From assembly GCA_964412105.1 (NCBI GenBank), contig CAYPNM010000001.1:1-64000 (forward strand): DNA of 64,000 nucleotides, read 5' to 3'. Positions 17,316 through 26,125 of the stretch are shown here, piece after piece. Below the pieces are notes generated by a model. It was not told where the DNA came from and made no database searches. It saw only the letters and a list, made by a program, of their open reading frames with translations. This DNA comes from JAKAGZ01 sp964412105 (GTDB lineage: Bacteria; Bacteroidota; Ignavibacteria; Ignavibacteriales; Ignavibacteriaceae). The translations under genes were made by a program, and so were the position numbers. Every line of letters begins with the position of its first letter. Within the stretch, counting starts at the first letter, position 1.

Positions 17316-19411
17316 TGAAAAATAAACTCATTGCGTTCTTTAAAAGAAATTCCGGCAGGCAGTTTAAGAGTAAAGAAATTGCCAGAAAACTAAATATCGA
17401 CACTGAACACGAATATAGTTCATTGAAAGCGCTTTTGAATTCACTTTACAAAGAAGGTTTCCTGACAAAATCAGGGAAACGATATAAATATAATTCTATA
17501 CCCAAATCCAATATTCTCTCTGGAAGGCTTGAAGTCAAAGAAGGCGGATTTGGATTTGTTATTCTAAAAGATAAAAACACTAATGATATTTTTATTGCTT
17601 CAAGGAATCTTGGCCCTGCCTTTGACGGTGACACTGTCGAAATTACTTTGTTTGCACAGCAAAAAAGAAAAAATCTGGAAGGGCAGGTAATTAATGTTTT
17701 AAAGAGAAAAAGGGAACAATTTGTCGGTACATTAAAAAAATCAAAATCTTTTTATTTCCTGAAGCCGGATGATCCCAAAATACACCGTGATATTTATATC
17801 GATAAATCAAAGCTAAACGGGGCAAAAGTTGGTGATAAAATTATCATAGGAAACCTTAGCTGGGATTCTTCAATGCTGAATCCTGAAGGTGATGTTATTG
17901 AAATAATAGGTGAAGCAGGCTCACAGGATGCAGAAATACTTTCAATAGCAAGAGAATTCAATTTGCCTTATAAGTTCCCTCAGTCAGTATTTAATGAAGC
18001 CGATTCCATCCTTGGAAAAATTACTGGTGCCGACTTAGAAGATAGAATTGACTTTAGAGAAAAGGTTGTTTTTACAATTGATCCTGAAGATGCGAAGGAT
18101 TTCGATGACGCTTTATCAATTGAAAGATTAAGTAATGGGAATTATTCAGTCGGAATTCATATTGCAGATGTTTCAAATTATGTTTTAACTAATTCCAACA
18201 TTGATAGTCAGGCAAAATTAAGAGGTAATAGTGTCTATCTGGTCGGTAAAGTTATTCCGATGCTTCCTGAAAAACTTTCGAATAATATATGCTCACTGAT
18301 TCCTTATGAAGATCGCCTTACTTACTCTGTAATAGTGGAACTTTCCTCAAGGGGAAAAGTTGAAGACTATAAAATTTCAAAAACTGTAATAAATAGTAAA
18401 AGAAGGTTTAATTATGAGGAGGCTCAGCAAATTATTGAGAAAGAAGAAGGAGATTTTAAGGATGAATTGTTAATTCTTAACAAGCTTGCTCAGACTTTAA
18501 GAAGAAAGAGAATGCGTGAGGGTAGCATTGAATTTCATACACCGGAAATAAAATTTGAACTTAACCAGGATGGCAATCCTGTACGTATTTATAGCAAAGA
18601 GCTAAAAGAAAGTAATATGCTGGTTGAAGAATTTATGCTCCTTGCAAATCAGATTGTAGCTAAGCATGTCGGATTTGTTAAAAGAGGGCAGACAAAACCA
18701 TTTGTCTATCGCATTCACGATTTACCGGATAAGGATAAAATTTCCGAATTTGCAAAATTCGTTAAAACGCTTGGTTATTCATTTGATCCAAACCAGTCAG
18801 CACGATCAAAACAGTTCCAGATTTTGATGGATTCAGCAAAGGGGACTGAAGAGGAGGTATTAATAAATGAACTGGCCATTCGTTCCATGGCAAAGGCAAT
18901 TTATTCCACTCAAAATATAGGGCACTATGGTCTGGGATTTAAATATTACACTCACTTTACTTCTCCCATTAGACGATACGCTGATCTTATGGTTCATCGT
19001 TTAATTTATCAATATATTACGAATGCCAAAGCATCAAAATTCTCGTTGAATGCACTTGAGGAAATTAGTGATCATGTTACAGATACTGAACGAAACTCTG
19101 TTGAAGCGGAGAGATTATCCGTAAAATTAAAGCAAATTGAATTCTTAAAAAATCACCTTGGGGAGGAATTTCACGCAATAATTTCTGGAATCACTCATTT
19201 TGGTATTTTTGTGAAAATAACCGATATTTTAGCCGAAGGCCTTGTACGTCTGAAGGATTTAGAGGATGATTTTTATGTTTACGATGAAAAAAAATATGCT
19301 TTAATTGGCAAATCAAAAAAGAAGCAGTTCAGGCTCGGTGATAAAGTTCAGGTAAAATTAGTGCGTGTTGATTACGATAAAACTGAACTCGATTTTATAA
19401 TTGTGGAATAA
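17315..19411 (+). CDS. rnr: Ribonuclease R
   Basis: This is a 3'-5' exoribonuclease that degrades structured RNA. Its 698 aa show an N-terminal winged helix (about 1-65), cold-shock domains (about 65-220) and the RNB catalytic domain (about 240-590). The metal-binding aspartates are in DPEDAKDFDDA (from residue 256). A C-terminal S1 domain occupies about 610-695 (FHAIISGITHFGIFVKI). It lacks the long Lys-rich tail of the E. coli enzyme. ATG overlaps the tamB stop by one base (TAATG), so the two are probably co-transcribed. Confidence 0.96.
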   Translation: MKNKLIAFFKRNSGRQFKSKEIARKLNIDTEHEYSSLKALLNSLYKEGFLTKSGKRYKYNSIPKSNILSGRLEVKEGGFGFVILKDKNTNDIFIASRNLGPAFDGDTVEITLFAQQKRKNLEGQVINVLKRKREQFVGTLKKSKSFYFLKPDDPKIHRDIYIDKSKLNGAKVGDKIIIGNLSWDSSMLNPEGDVIEIIGEAGSQDAEILSIAREFNLPYKFPQSVFNEADSILGKITGADLEDRIDFREKVVFTIDPEDAKDFDDALSIERLSNGNYSVGIHIADVSNYVLTNSNIDSQAKLRGNSVYLVGKVIPMLPEKLSNNICSLIPYEDRLTYSVIVELSSRGKVEDYKISKTVINSKRRFNYEEAQQIIEKEEGDFKDELLILNKLAQTLRRKRMREGSIEFHTPEIKFELNQDGNPVRIYSKELKESNMLVEEFMLLANQIVAKHVGFVKRGQTKPFVYRIHDLPDKDKISEFAKFVKTLGYSFDPNQSARSKQFQILMDSAKGTEEEVLINELAIRSMAKAIYSTQNIGHYGLGFKYYTHFTSPIRRYADLMVHRLIYQYITNAKASKFSLNALEEISDHVTDTERNSVEAERLSVKLKQIEFLKNHLGEEFHAIISGITHFGIFVKITDILAEGLVRLKDLEDDFYVYDEKKYALIGKSKKKQFRLGDKVQVKLVRVDYDKTELDFIIVE

Positions 19412-19425
19412 CCAGAAGGGTTACT

Positions 19426-22400
19426 ATGAAGGATCATATAATAAAGTTTTTATTATTTATAATTTTTCTGCAGCCATATGTATTCGGTCAGTTTGGTCAG
19501 AATAAAGTTCAGTATAAGAATTATACTTGGTACTACATTCAAACAGATCATTTTGATATTTATTTTTCTCAACACGGATCCAGCCTTGCTGAATTTACAG
19601 CGAAAGCAGCAGAAAATGCGTTGAAATCGATAGAGAAAAGTTTTAACTATCAAATAAATAATCGAATAGTGATTATTATTTATAATTCTACAAATGATTT
19701 TCAGGAAACGAACACAATAGATCAAAATATTTCGGAGGGTATAGAGGGGTTTACCGAGATTTTTAAGAACAGAGTTGTCATACAATTTATGGGCTCTTAT
19801 AAAGACTTCAGACATCTTATTCATCACGAACTTACACACGCGGTGATGAATGATATGCTTTACGGTGGTTCTCTTCAGAATATAATTACTAATCATATAT
19901 CAATTAATCTTCCCTTATGGTTTAACGAAGGAATGGCTGAATATCAATCTCTCGGTTGGGATATTGATGAGGATATGTTTATGAGAGAAGCTACTATAAG
20001 TGAATATCTTCCGGATATAAATCAACTTGGTGGATATTTTGCATATAGAGGAGGACAATCGGTTTTTTATTACATTGCGCAAAGATATGGTAAACAAAAA
20101 ATCGGTGAGTTGATAAATAAGGTTAAGGGTTCCGGGAGTCTTGAGGCAGGACTTAAAAATTCTATAGGACTTACACTTGACGAGTTGAATGAAAGGTGGA
20201 AGAAATATTATAAAAAAATGTTCTGGCCCGAAATAGCAATAATGAAGGACGTAGATGACTTTTCTAAAAGACTGACCGATCCTAAAAATGGCGACGGCTT
20301 TTATAATACAAGTCCGACACTCTCACCTCAAGGTGATAAGATTGCTTTTATATCGAACAGGGACTATTATTTCGATGTTTATATAATGAATGCGATTGAC
20401 GGAAAAATTATTAAGAAACTTGTGCAAGGGAATTCAACTGCAGATTTTGAACAACTAAATGTAGTTACACCTGGATTATCATGGTCGCCGGATGGAAAGA
20501 AAATAGCATTAAGCGCAAAGAGCGGTGGGTATGATGTTGCTTATATTATTGATGTTGGAACCGGAGATAAGGAAACGCTTCCTATTCAAATGGATGGAAT
20601 AAAAAGTCTAAGTTGGTCACCAGATGGGAAGTACATTGCATTTATAGGGCACACGGCAGTTGAATCAGATGTTTATATTTATAATATTCAAACAAAAAAA
20701 ATTGAAAATCTTACCAACGATCTATTTACGGATAATGATCCATCTTGGTCGCCTGACAGTAAAAAAATATATTTTTCATCAGACAGAAGGAATTATTTAA
20801 CACATCAATCAGTACCAGCTACTTTTAAAATTTATAATTATGATTATTCCCAGACGGATATTTACTCTATTGATATTAATTCGAAGAAAATAAATAAAAT
20901 AACCGACCTTCCTAATAGCGATGAAAAAGATCCAATTGTTGGTCCTGATGGAAAAGAAATGCTATTCATCTCTGATATGAACGGGATAACAAATATTTAT
21001 AAGAAGAAATTAATAGTAGCTCAAGGGGATACAACCAAAATTGTTAATAGTCCATCAATTCCAATAACTAACTCACTTGAGGGGCTGAATCAGTTATCGA
21101 TGTCAAAAGATGGAAAGAAACTTGTTTTCTCTGCATTGTATCAGGCCTCATACAATCTGTTTTTAATGAATAATCCTTTTGATCCTAAAACTGACTCTGC
21201 CAAACTCCCTTTAACTGTTTACAAAAAAAGTTTGCTTAAGCAGGAAATGCCGGTCAATAAAAATGGGTTGGCTGAAACTAACAAAGAGAATAACAAAACC
21301 GTTCAAGATACTTCTTCAAAAGAAAGTGTTTTCTCACAAATTTATACAGGTCAGGTTATTGATACTACAAGAGAAAATTCTGATTCTACCAAATTAGATT
21401 ATTCCAATTATATTTTTGGTTCCAAAATTTATGCAAGGAAGGATTCAGCCGAAATTGCTGAAAATCAGAAAAAGTTTCATCTTACAGATAATCTGGATGA
21501 AGATGGTAATTATAAAGTTAATCCTTATAAAATTTCTTTTACGCCGGATATAGTTTATGCTAATGCCGGTTATAATACTATTTTTGGATTAATGGGTACA
21601 ACAATACTATCCTTTAGTGATGTGCTGGGTGATCATAGGTTGATTGGCGAAACCAGTCTACAGATTGATTTGAAAAACAGTGACTATGGGTTAACCTATG
21701 CCTATCTAGGCGGAAGGATAAATTATGCAGTTTCGGCTTTTCATACGGCTAGATTTGTTTACTTGCTGAACGGCAATTCTTCTGAGTTGTTCAGGTTTGG
21801 AAACTATGGAGCGGCGATTAATTTCAGTTATCCAGTAAACAAATTTTATCGTCTTGAAACAGGATTAGTTTTCATGAATTTGACTCAAGACAATCTTGAT
21901 AACAGTACATTTCCATCACAGTCAGCGTCATTCGTTGTACCAAGTTTAAGTTTAGTTCATGATGATATACTTTGGGGATATGTTTCTCCAATAGCCGGTA
22001 CCAGATACAGAATTGACTTGCTTGGTAATCCAGGAATTGGAAATACAAGATTAAGTTTTTCATCTGTACTAGGCGATTACAGAACATACTTTAAAATTAA
22101 TGCTAATTATAGCTTTGCTGTGCGTTTTTCAGGAGGTTATTCTATAGGTGGAGATCCTCAGAGATTTTTCCTTGGTGGTGTGAACAATTGGATAAATAGA
22201 AAATTCGCAACTCAGGACGTTCCAATAAGTTCTATTTCTGACTATGCCTTTTTAACTTCTGCAGTTCCTTTGCGTGGATATGAGTATGCTCAGGAAATAG
22301 GAACTAAATATGCTTTGCTAAATTTGGAATTCAGATTTCCTCTGATAAGATATTTTATAACAGGAGCACTTCCGTTTTTCTTTAGTAACATTCAAGGGGT

Positions 22401-22629
22401 CTTTTTTTATGATGCGGGTTCTGCCTGGTACAATAATAGCAAATTAAAATTGTTCGGAAGAGATTCTAACGGTAGTCTTGAAACACAGGATCTTTTAATG
22501 GGTACAGGTGTAGGGGCAAGGATGGTGCTGTTTGGATTTCTTCTTAGGTATGATGTTGGCTGGGGTTATCACATCAACGGATTTACTCCTCCTATGCATT
22601 ATATATCTATAGGAGTAGATTTCGACTAA
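19426..22629 (+). CDS. Secreted three-part protein: MA-like metalloprotease, TolB-type propeller, outer-membrane barrel
   Basis: This 1067-aa protein has a signal peptide (1-21, LQPYVFGQ). A gluzincin-type peptidase domain follows, with HELTH at 134-138 and the downstream WFNEGMAEY block (165-173) that supplies the third zinc ligand. A TolB/WD40-like propeller of about residues 290-600 has several WSPDGKKI-type blades. A charged low-complexity linker (about 610-690) leads to a C-terminal barrel related to the bacterial surface antigen/BamA family (about 690-1067). The barrel contains PLRGYEYAQEIGTKY and ends in SIGVDFD. The zinc site looks intact. The start has AGAAGGG upstream. The substrate is unknown; an envelope quality-control or surface role is an inference. 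Confidence 0.8.
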   Translation: MKDHIIKFLLFIIFLQPYVFGQFGQNKVQYKNYTWYYIQTDHFDIYFSQHGSSLAEFTAKAAENALKSIEKSFNYQINNRIVIIIYNSTNDFQETNTIDQNISEGIEGFTEIFKNRVVIQFMGSYKDFRHLIHHELTHAVMNDMLYGGSLQNIITNHISINLPLWFNEGMAEYQSLGWDIDEDMFMREATISEYLPDINQLGGYFAYRGGQSVFYYIAQRYGKQKIGELINKVKGSGSLEAGLKNSIGLTLDELNERWKKYYKKMFWPEIAIMKDVDDFSKRLTDPKNGDGFYNTSPTLSPQGDKIAFISNRDYYFDVYIMNAIDGKIIKKLVQGNSTADFEQLNVVTPGLSWSPDGKKIALSAKSGGYDVAYIIDVGTGDKETLPIQMDGIKSLSWSPDGKYIAFIGHTAVESDVYIYNIQTKKIENLTNDLFTDNDPSWSPDSKKIYFSSDRRNYLTHQSVPATFKIYNYDYSQTDIYSIDINSKKINKITDLPNSDEKDPIVGPDGKEMLFISDMNGITNIYKKKLIVAQGDTTKIVNSPSIPITNSLEGLNQLSMSKDGKKLVFSALYQASYNLFLMNNPFDPKTDSAKLPLTVYKKSLLKQEMPVNKNGLAETNKENNKTVQDTSSKESVFSQIYTGQVIDTTRENSDSTKLDYSNYIFGSKIYARKDSAEIAENQKKFHLTDNLDEDGNYKVNPYKISFTPDIVYANAGYNTIFGLMGTTILSFSDVLGDHRLIGETSLQIDLKNSDYGLTYAYLGGRINYAVSAFHTARFVYLLNGNSSELFRFGNYGAAINFSYPVNKFYRLETGLVFMNLTQDNLDNSTFPSQSASFVVPSLSLVHDDILWGYVSPIAGTRYRIDLLGNPGIGNTRLSFSSVLGDYRTYFKINANYSFAVRFSGGYSIGGDPQRFFLGGVNNWINRKFATQDVPISSISDYAFLTSAVPLRGYEYAQEIGTKYALLNLEFRFPLIRYFITGALPFFFSNIQGVFFYDAGSAWYNNSKLKLFGRDSNGSLETQDLLMGTGVGARMVLFGFLLRYDVGWGYHINGFTPPMHYISIGVDFD

Positions 22630-22677
22630 TTAATATTTCGTCAAGTTTTATTGCAAGCCCGTTATAGGACTTGTGCT

Positions 22678-22953
22678 TTATTTACTTTTTTTATCGGTTG
22701 AAGACTTAATACTTTGATCTGATGCCGGCTTGGATTCGGTTTTTGTTTTTTTTGCCTTATCAGTTGCTGATTTATTTTTATAATCGGTTTGATAAAAACC
22801 ACTTCCTTTAAAAATAGGCCCTGAGCCCATTCCTATTAATCTTTTTACTTTACCTTTGCACCGAGGACAATATTTTATCGGTTCCTCCGTCATTTTCTGG
22901 AAAAGTTCAAAAGTATAATTGCATTCAGAGCATTTATAATCATATGTTGGCAT
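22678..22953 (-). CDS. FmdB-family zinc ribbon protein
   Basis: This is a 91-aa protein beginning MPTYDYKCSECNYTFE, the standard start of the FmdB/CxxC zinc ribbon family. The two CxxC pairs (CSEC and CPRC) would bind one zinc. The block GSGPIFKGSGFYQTDYK follows, and a Lys/Ser/Thr-rich tail is likely disordered. I place the start at 22953 because TAGGAG lies just upstream. A longer reading frame from 23007 adds residues not found in the family. Its function is undefined; a regulatory role was proposed for the founding member. Confidence 0.85.
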   Translation of the reverse strand: MPTYDYKCSECNYTFELFQKMTEEPIKYCPRCKGKVKRLIGMGSGPIFKGSGFYQTDYKNKSATDKAKKTKTESKPASDQSIKSSTDKKSK

Positions 22954-23041
22954 TTCATCTCCTAAAAATCGTTTTGAAACATAATGAATAATATGATTTT
23001 TTTCCATAAATTAAATTGTATTAATTTTTTAGTGAATAAAC

Positions 23042-23737
23042 TTGAAAAAAATATTTAGCACGCTGATAAATTTATCAACTCCCTTTAAAATTCTTATTTT
23101 TGTTTACTTGGCTATTTTTACATCCGGATGTCTAAATTACATCCAAGATGTAAATCTGTACGCTGATGGTTCAGGAAAGATGAGAATCACTTACTGGATG
23201 AAATTACCGGATGTCGAAAATACAAAAGTGCTTGATAGGATTGGGTTGTTTAATGCTGATTCCATAAGGAATGAATTTACTTCAAAATATACAAATATCG
23301 ATGATATTAAAGTCTATGCTGATTCCACGGACAGCACTACACATGCAATAATTGAATTATCTTTTCAGAACATAGATTCACTGAATAATACCAGAGCCTT
23401 TGCCAGTTCAAATTTTTCACTACAGGATGGTGCGTCAGGTCAAAAAGTGTTTTCTCAATTTGTTGCTCCAATCGCCACCGGCTTTGGCCTTGATGGAAGT
23501 AATTTTAATGTTACATATAAATACACTTTTGCCGGTGATGTTTTAACAGATAATGCAACTTCAAAAGATGGGAGAACACTTATTTGGGAATATTCTTTAG
23601 CTGAAATAGGGAACGGAAAAAATATATCTGTAACATTCAAACCCTTCAAACTCAAAGAAACGCCACAATGGATTTATGATTTAATGGGATTGGTGCTTCT
23701 AATTGTGATAATTTTTCTTGTTCGTAAAAAGAAGTAA
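23042..23737 (+). CDS. Hypothetical lipoprotein with a C-terminal membrane helix
   Basis: I do not recognise a named family. This 231-aa protein has a hydrophobic N-terminus ending in the lipobox FTSGC, with Cys30 as the likely lipidated residue. A periplasmic domain of beta-rich character follows (about 31-205). A C-terminal helix (LMGLVLLIVIIFLV) then runs into RKKK, so both ends are probably anchored in the inner membrane. This resembles the LppM/DUF3153 layout, but that is only a layout comparison. The start is TTG 23042. It diverges from the FmdB gene and precedes prs, with a separate promoter between. Confidence 0.65.
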   Translation: MKKIFSTLINLSTPFKILIFVYLAIFTSGCLNYIQDVNLYADGSGKMRITYWMKLPDVENTKVLDRIGLFNADSIRNEFTSKYTNIDDIKVYADSTDSTTHAIIELSFQNIDSLNNTRAFASSNFSLQDGASGQKVFSQFVAPIATGFGLDGSNFNVTYKYTFAGDVLTDNATSKDGRTLIWEYSLAEIGNGKNISVTFKPFKLKETPQWIYDLMGLVLLIVIIFLVRKKK

Positions 23738-23785
23738 GAATCCTATAATATAAGCTATAATAAGCATTTTATGACTTCAATCATA

Positions 23786-23814
23786 TTGACATGCCAATAG
23801 CTTTTAGCTATATT
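23786..23814 (+). promoter_or_regulatory. Putative sigma70 promoter of prs
   Basis: TTGACA (23786-23791) and TATATT (23809-23814) are separated by exactly 17 bases, a near-consensus housekeeping promoter. Transcription would begin near 23821, about 36 bases before the prs start. This is one of the best promoters in the window. Confidence 0.7.
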
Positions 23815-23856
23815 TCCTGTCTATATTTTAAATAAATTTGTAAGAAGACCTGAATT

Positions 23857-24804
23857 ATGCTGGCGAGCGATTATAAGATTTTCTCCGGAAGTTCTAATTT
23901 TGCTCTGGCTGAAAAAATTGCTGCTACGCTGGATAAGCCTCTTGGATCCGTTGAGAAGAAAAGATTCAGTGATGGTGAAATCTGGGTTAAGTATGGTGAG
24001 AATATTCGGGGCTCCGAAGTTTTTATTATTCAGTCTACGAATCCTCCTGCCGAAAACCTAATGGAATTATTGATTATGATTGATGCTGCCAAGAGAGCAT
24101 CGGCCACAAGGATTACAGCAGTGATTCCATATTTCGGTTACTCAAGACAGGATAGGAAAGATCAACCAAGAGTATCAATTACAGCTAAGCTAATTGCAAA
24201 TTTAATAACTACTGCCGGCGCTGATAGAATTATGACAATGGATTTACACGCTGCACAGATTCAGGGTTTCTTTGATATTCCGTTTGACCACCTTTATGGC
24301 TCAACTATGTTTACGGGCTTGTTTAATAATGTTAAAGATAATCTTGTTGTAGTTTCTCCCGATGTAGGTGGAATTAAAATGGCCAGGTCATATGCTAAAA
24401 GATTGCATGCAGATCTTGTAGTAATCGATAAAAGAAGGCCTAAACAAAACTTAGCCGAAGTTGTTCATATAATAGGTAATGTTGAAGGTAAAGATGTTCT
24501 TTTGGTAGATGATCTTATAGACACGGCCGGAACTTTTGTCGGGGCCATCGAGGCACTAAAGAGTAATGGAGCCGGGGAAATTTACGGAGCGGTTACACAT
24601 CCGTTATTTTCAGGGTCCGCAATTGAACGGGTACAAAATTCTCAGATAAAAGAACTTTATGTCTCAGATACAATAGCATTTCATCTGGCCGATAAATATA
24701 ATAAAATAGAGCAGGTTTCTGCTTCAGGAATTTTTGCTGAAGCAATCAGAAGAACGTATAATAATGAATCAATAAGTTCATTATTTGATATAGATAAAGG
24801 GTAA
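23857..24804 (+). CDS. prs: Ribose-phosphate pyrophosphokinase
   Basis: This enzyme makes PRPP from ribose 5-phosphate and ATP for nucleotide, His, Trp and NAD synthesis. The 315-aa length is standard. The blocks IFSGSSNFALAEKIA, YFGYSRQDRKDQPR, MDLHAAQIQGFFD with the metal-binding His, and the PRPP loop VLLVDDLIDTAGT are all intact. It starts the run prs-rplY-pth-hppA, with a near-consensus promoter directly upstream. rplY follows after 23 bases. Confidence 0.97.
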   Translation: MLASDYKIFSGSSNFALAEKIAATLDKPLGSVEKKRFSDGEIWVKYGENIRGSEVFIIQSTNPPAENLMELLIMIDAAKRASATRITAVIPYFGYSRQDRKDQPRVSITAKLIANLITTAGADRIMTMDLHAAQIQGFFDIPFDHLYGSTMFTGLFNNVKDNLVVVSPDVGGIKMARSYAKRLHADLVVIDKRRPKQNLAEVVHIIGNVEGKDVLLVDDLIDTAGTFVGAIEALKSNGAGEIYGAVTHPLFSGSAIERVQNSQIKELYVSDTIAFHLADKYNKIEQVSASGIFAEAIRRTYNNESISSLFDIDKG

Positions 24805-24827
24805 ATTTTTTAGTATTTGGAGAAGAA

Positions 24828-25493
24828 ATGGAAAAAGTAGTTTTAAAAGCTGATGTTCGGAAAACAAATAAAAAGTCTGATAAAAGTAAATTGCGCAGAG
24901 ATGGATTTGTACCGGGTATTTATTATTCAAAACACGATCAGCCGATCTCAATTAGTATTGCTGAAAATTTATTAAATCCCCTTATATTTACTTCTGAAAC
25001 ACATTTAATCTCTCTGCAACTCGATGCCGGTCAAGAACACGATTGTATAATAAAAGAGGTCCAGTTTGATCCTGTAACAGATAGAGTGACGCATTTTGAT
25101 TTGCTTGGCTTAACAGCGGGAGAAAAATTCCAGCTAGAAGTACCAATTCAATTTATTGGCAGCCCGGTTGGTATTAAAGAAGGAGGAGTACTTCAGCAGT
25201 TTTTACATAAACTTGAAGTTGAGTGCTTTCCCCAGGATATTCCACAACACCTTGAAATTGATATTCAGGATTTATCAATTGGCGATTCAATTCACGTCAA
25301 GGAGTTAAAATTTGGAAATATCGAAATCATAAATGATGAAGATACTGTAATTGTTGCAGTTACTCATCCTAAAGTAGAGGCAGAACCTGCAGCAGTTACT
25401 GAAGAAGTAATTGAGGGAGAGGAAAGCGCAGAACCTGAAGTAATCGGCAAGGGAAAAGCTGAAAAGGAAGAAGAAGCTGACGAAGAAAAGTAA
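24828..25493 (+). CDS. rplY: 50S ribosomal protein L25 / general stress protein Ctc
   Basis: This protein binds 5S rRNA in the large subunit. At 221 aa it is the long Ctc form: an N-terminal L25 beta barrel (about 1-90, with LRRDGFVPGIYYSK) and a C-terminal TL5-type domain (about 100-180). An acidic Glu/Ala tail (about 185-221) is unlikely to be folded. GGAG lies upstream of the ATG. The prs-ctc-pth order is a widely conserved neighbourhood. Confidence 0.95.
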   Translation: MEKVVLKADVRKTNKKSDKSKLRRDGFVPGIYYSKHDQPISISIAENLLNPLIFTSETHLISLQLDAGQEHDCIIKEVQFDPVTDRVTHFDLLGLTAGEKFQLEVPIQFIGSPVGIKEGGVLQQFLHKLEVECFPQDIPQHLEIDIQDLSIGDSIHVKELKFGNIEIINDEDTVIVAVTHPKVEAEPAAVTEEVIEGEESAEPEVIGKGKAEKEEEADEEK

Positions 25494-25501
25494 TTTTTAT
25501 T

Positions 25502-26125
25502 GTGAGAATAATTTTTGGTATAGGAAACCCAGGAAGCAAATATAAATTTAACAGGCATAATGTAGGTTTCATGTTTTTGGACTACTTAGCAAATTCGCTT
25601 TCCATTCAATTTACTCCCTCAAAATCAGAATATTATTTTAAAGAGGGGAAACTAAATGGTCAATGTTTCTGTCTTATTAAACCATCAACATTTGTAAATA
25701 GCAGTGGGATAGCTGCTTTAGAAGCCATTCAAAAATATAATATTGATATAAAAGATTTTTTATTTGTATATGATGATCTTAACCTTGAATTTCCATTATT
25801 GCGAATTAGGGTTTCAGGTGGAGACGGTGGTCATAATGGATTAAACTCCATTATATATCATTTGGCTTCTGAAGATTTTCCAAGGTTAAGATTTGGAATT
25901 GGAAATGATTTTGAAAAAGGGAAAATGGCAGATTATGTACTTACTGATTTCACTGAAAAAGAAATGGCTCAGTTGAGAAATGTCTTTGACGAGGGGATAG
26001 TCTTGACAAAGGAATTTATCAAAGGGGGAATAAAAAATATGCTGGATGCAAACAGCATTTTATCAAAAAATAAAAATTCTACAAATTTATCAATTGACTC
26101 TAAAAGTAATTCGGAGAAATCATGA
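25502..26125 (+). CDS. pth: Peptidyl-tRNA hydrolase
   Basis: This enzyme recycles tRNA from peptidyl-tRNA dropped by ribosomes. The 207-aa protein begins with GTG at 25502. FGIGNPGSKYKFNRHNVGF carries the catalytic His, and KPSTFVNSSG and FVYDDLNLEF with the conserved Asp are present, as is SGGDGGHNGL. It is slightly longer than the usual 190 aa because of a Ser/Asn/Lys-rich tail. It starts 8 bases after rplY and overlaps the pyrophosphatase gene by 4 bases (ATGA). Confidence 0.96.
   Translation: MRIIFGIGNPGSKYKFNRHNVGFMFLDYLANSLSIQFTPSKSEYYFKEGKLNGQCFCLIKPSTFVNSSGIAALEAIQKYNIDIKDFLFVYDDLNLEFPLLRIRVSGGDGGHNGLNSIIYHLASEDFPRLRFGIGNDFEKGKMADYVLTDFTEKEMAQLRNVFDEGIVLTKEFIKGGIKNMLDANSILSKNKNSTNLSIDSKSNSEKS

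Noticed and set aside
22954..23007. An 18-residue N-terminal extension of the FmdB-like protein
   Set aside because: Family members begin with MPTYDY, and AGGAG lies directly before that codon.
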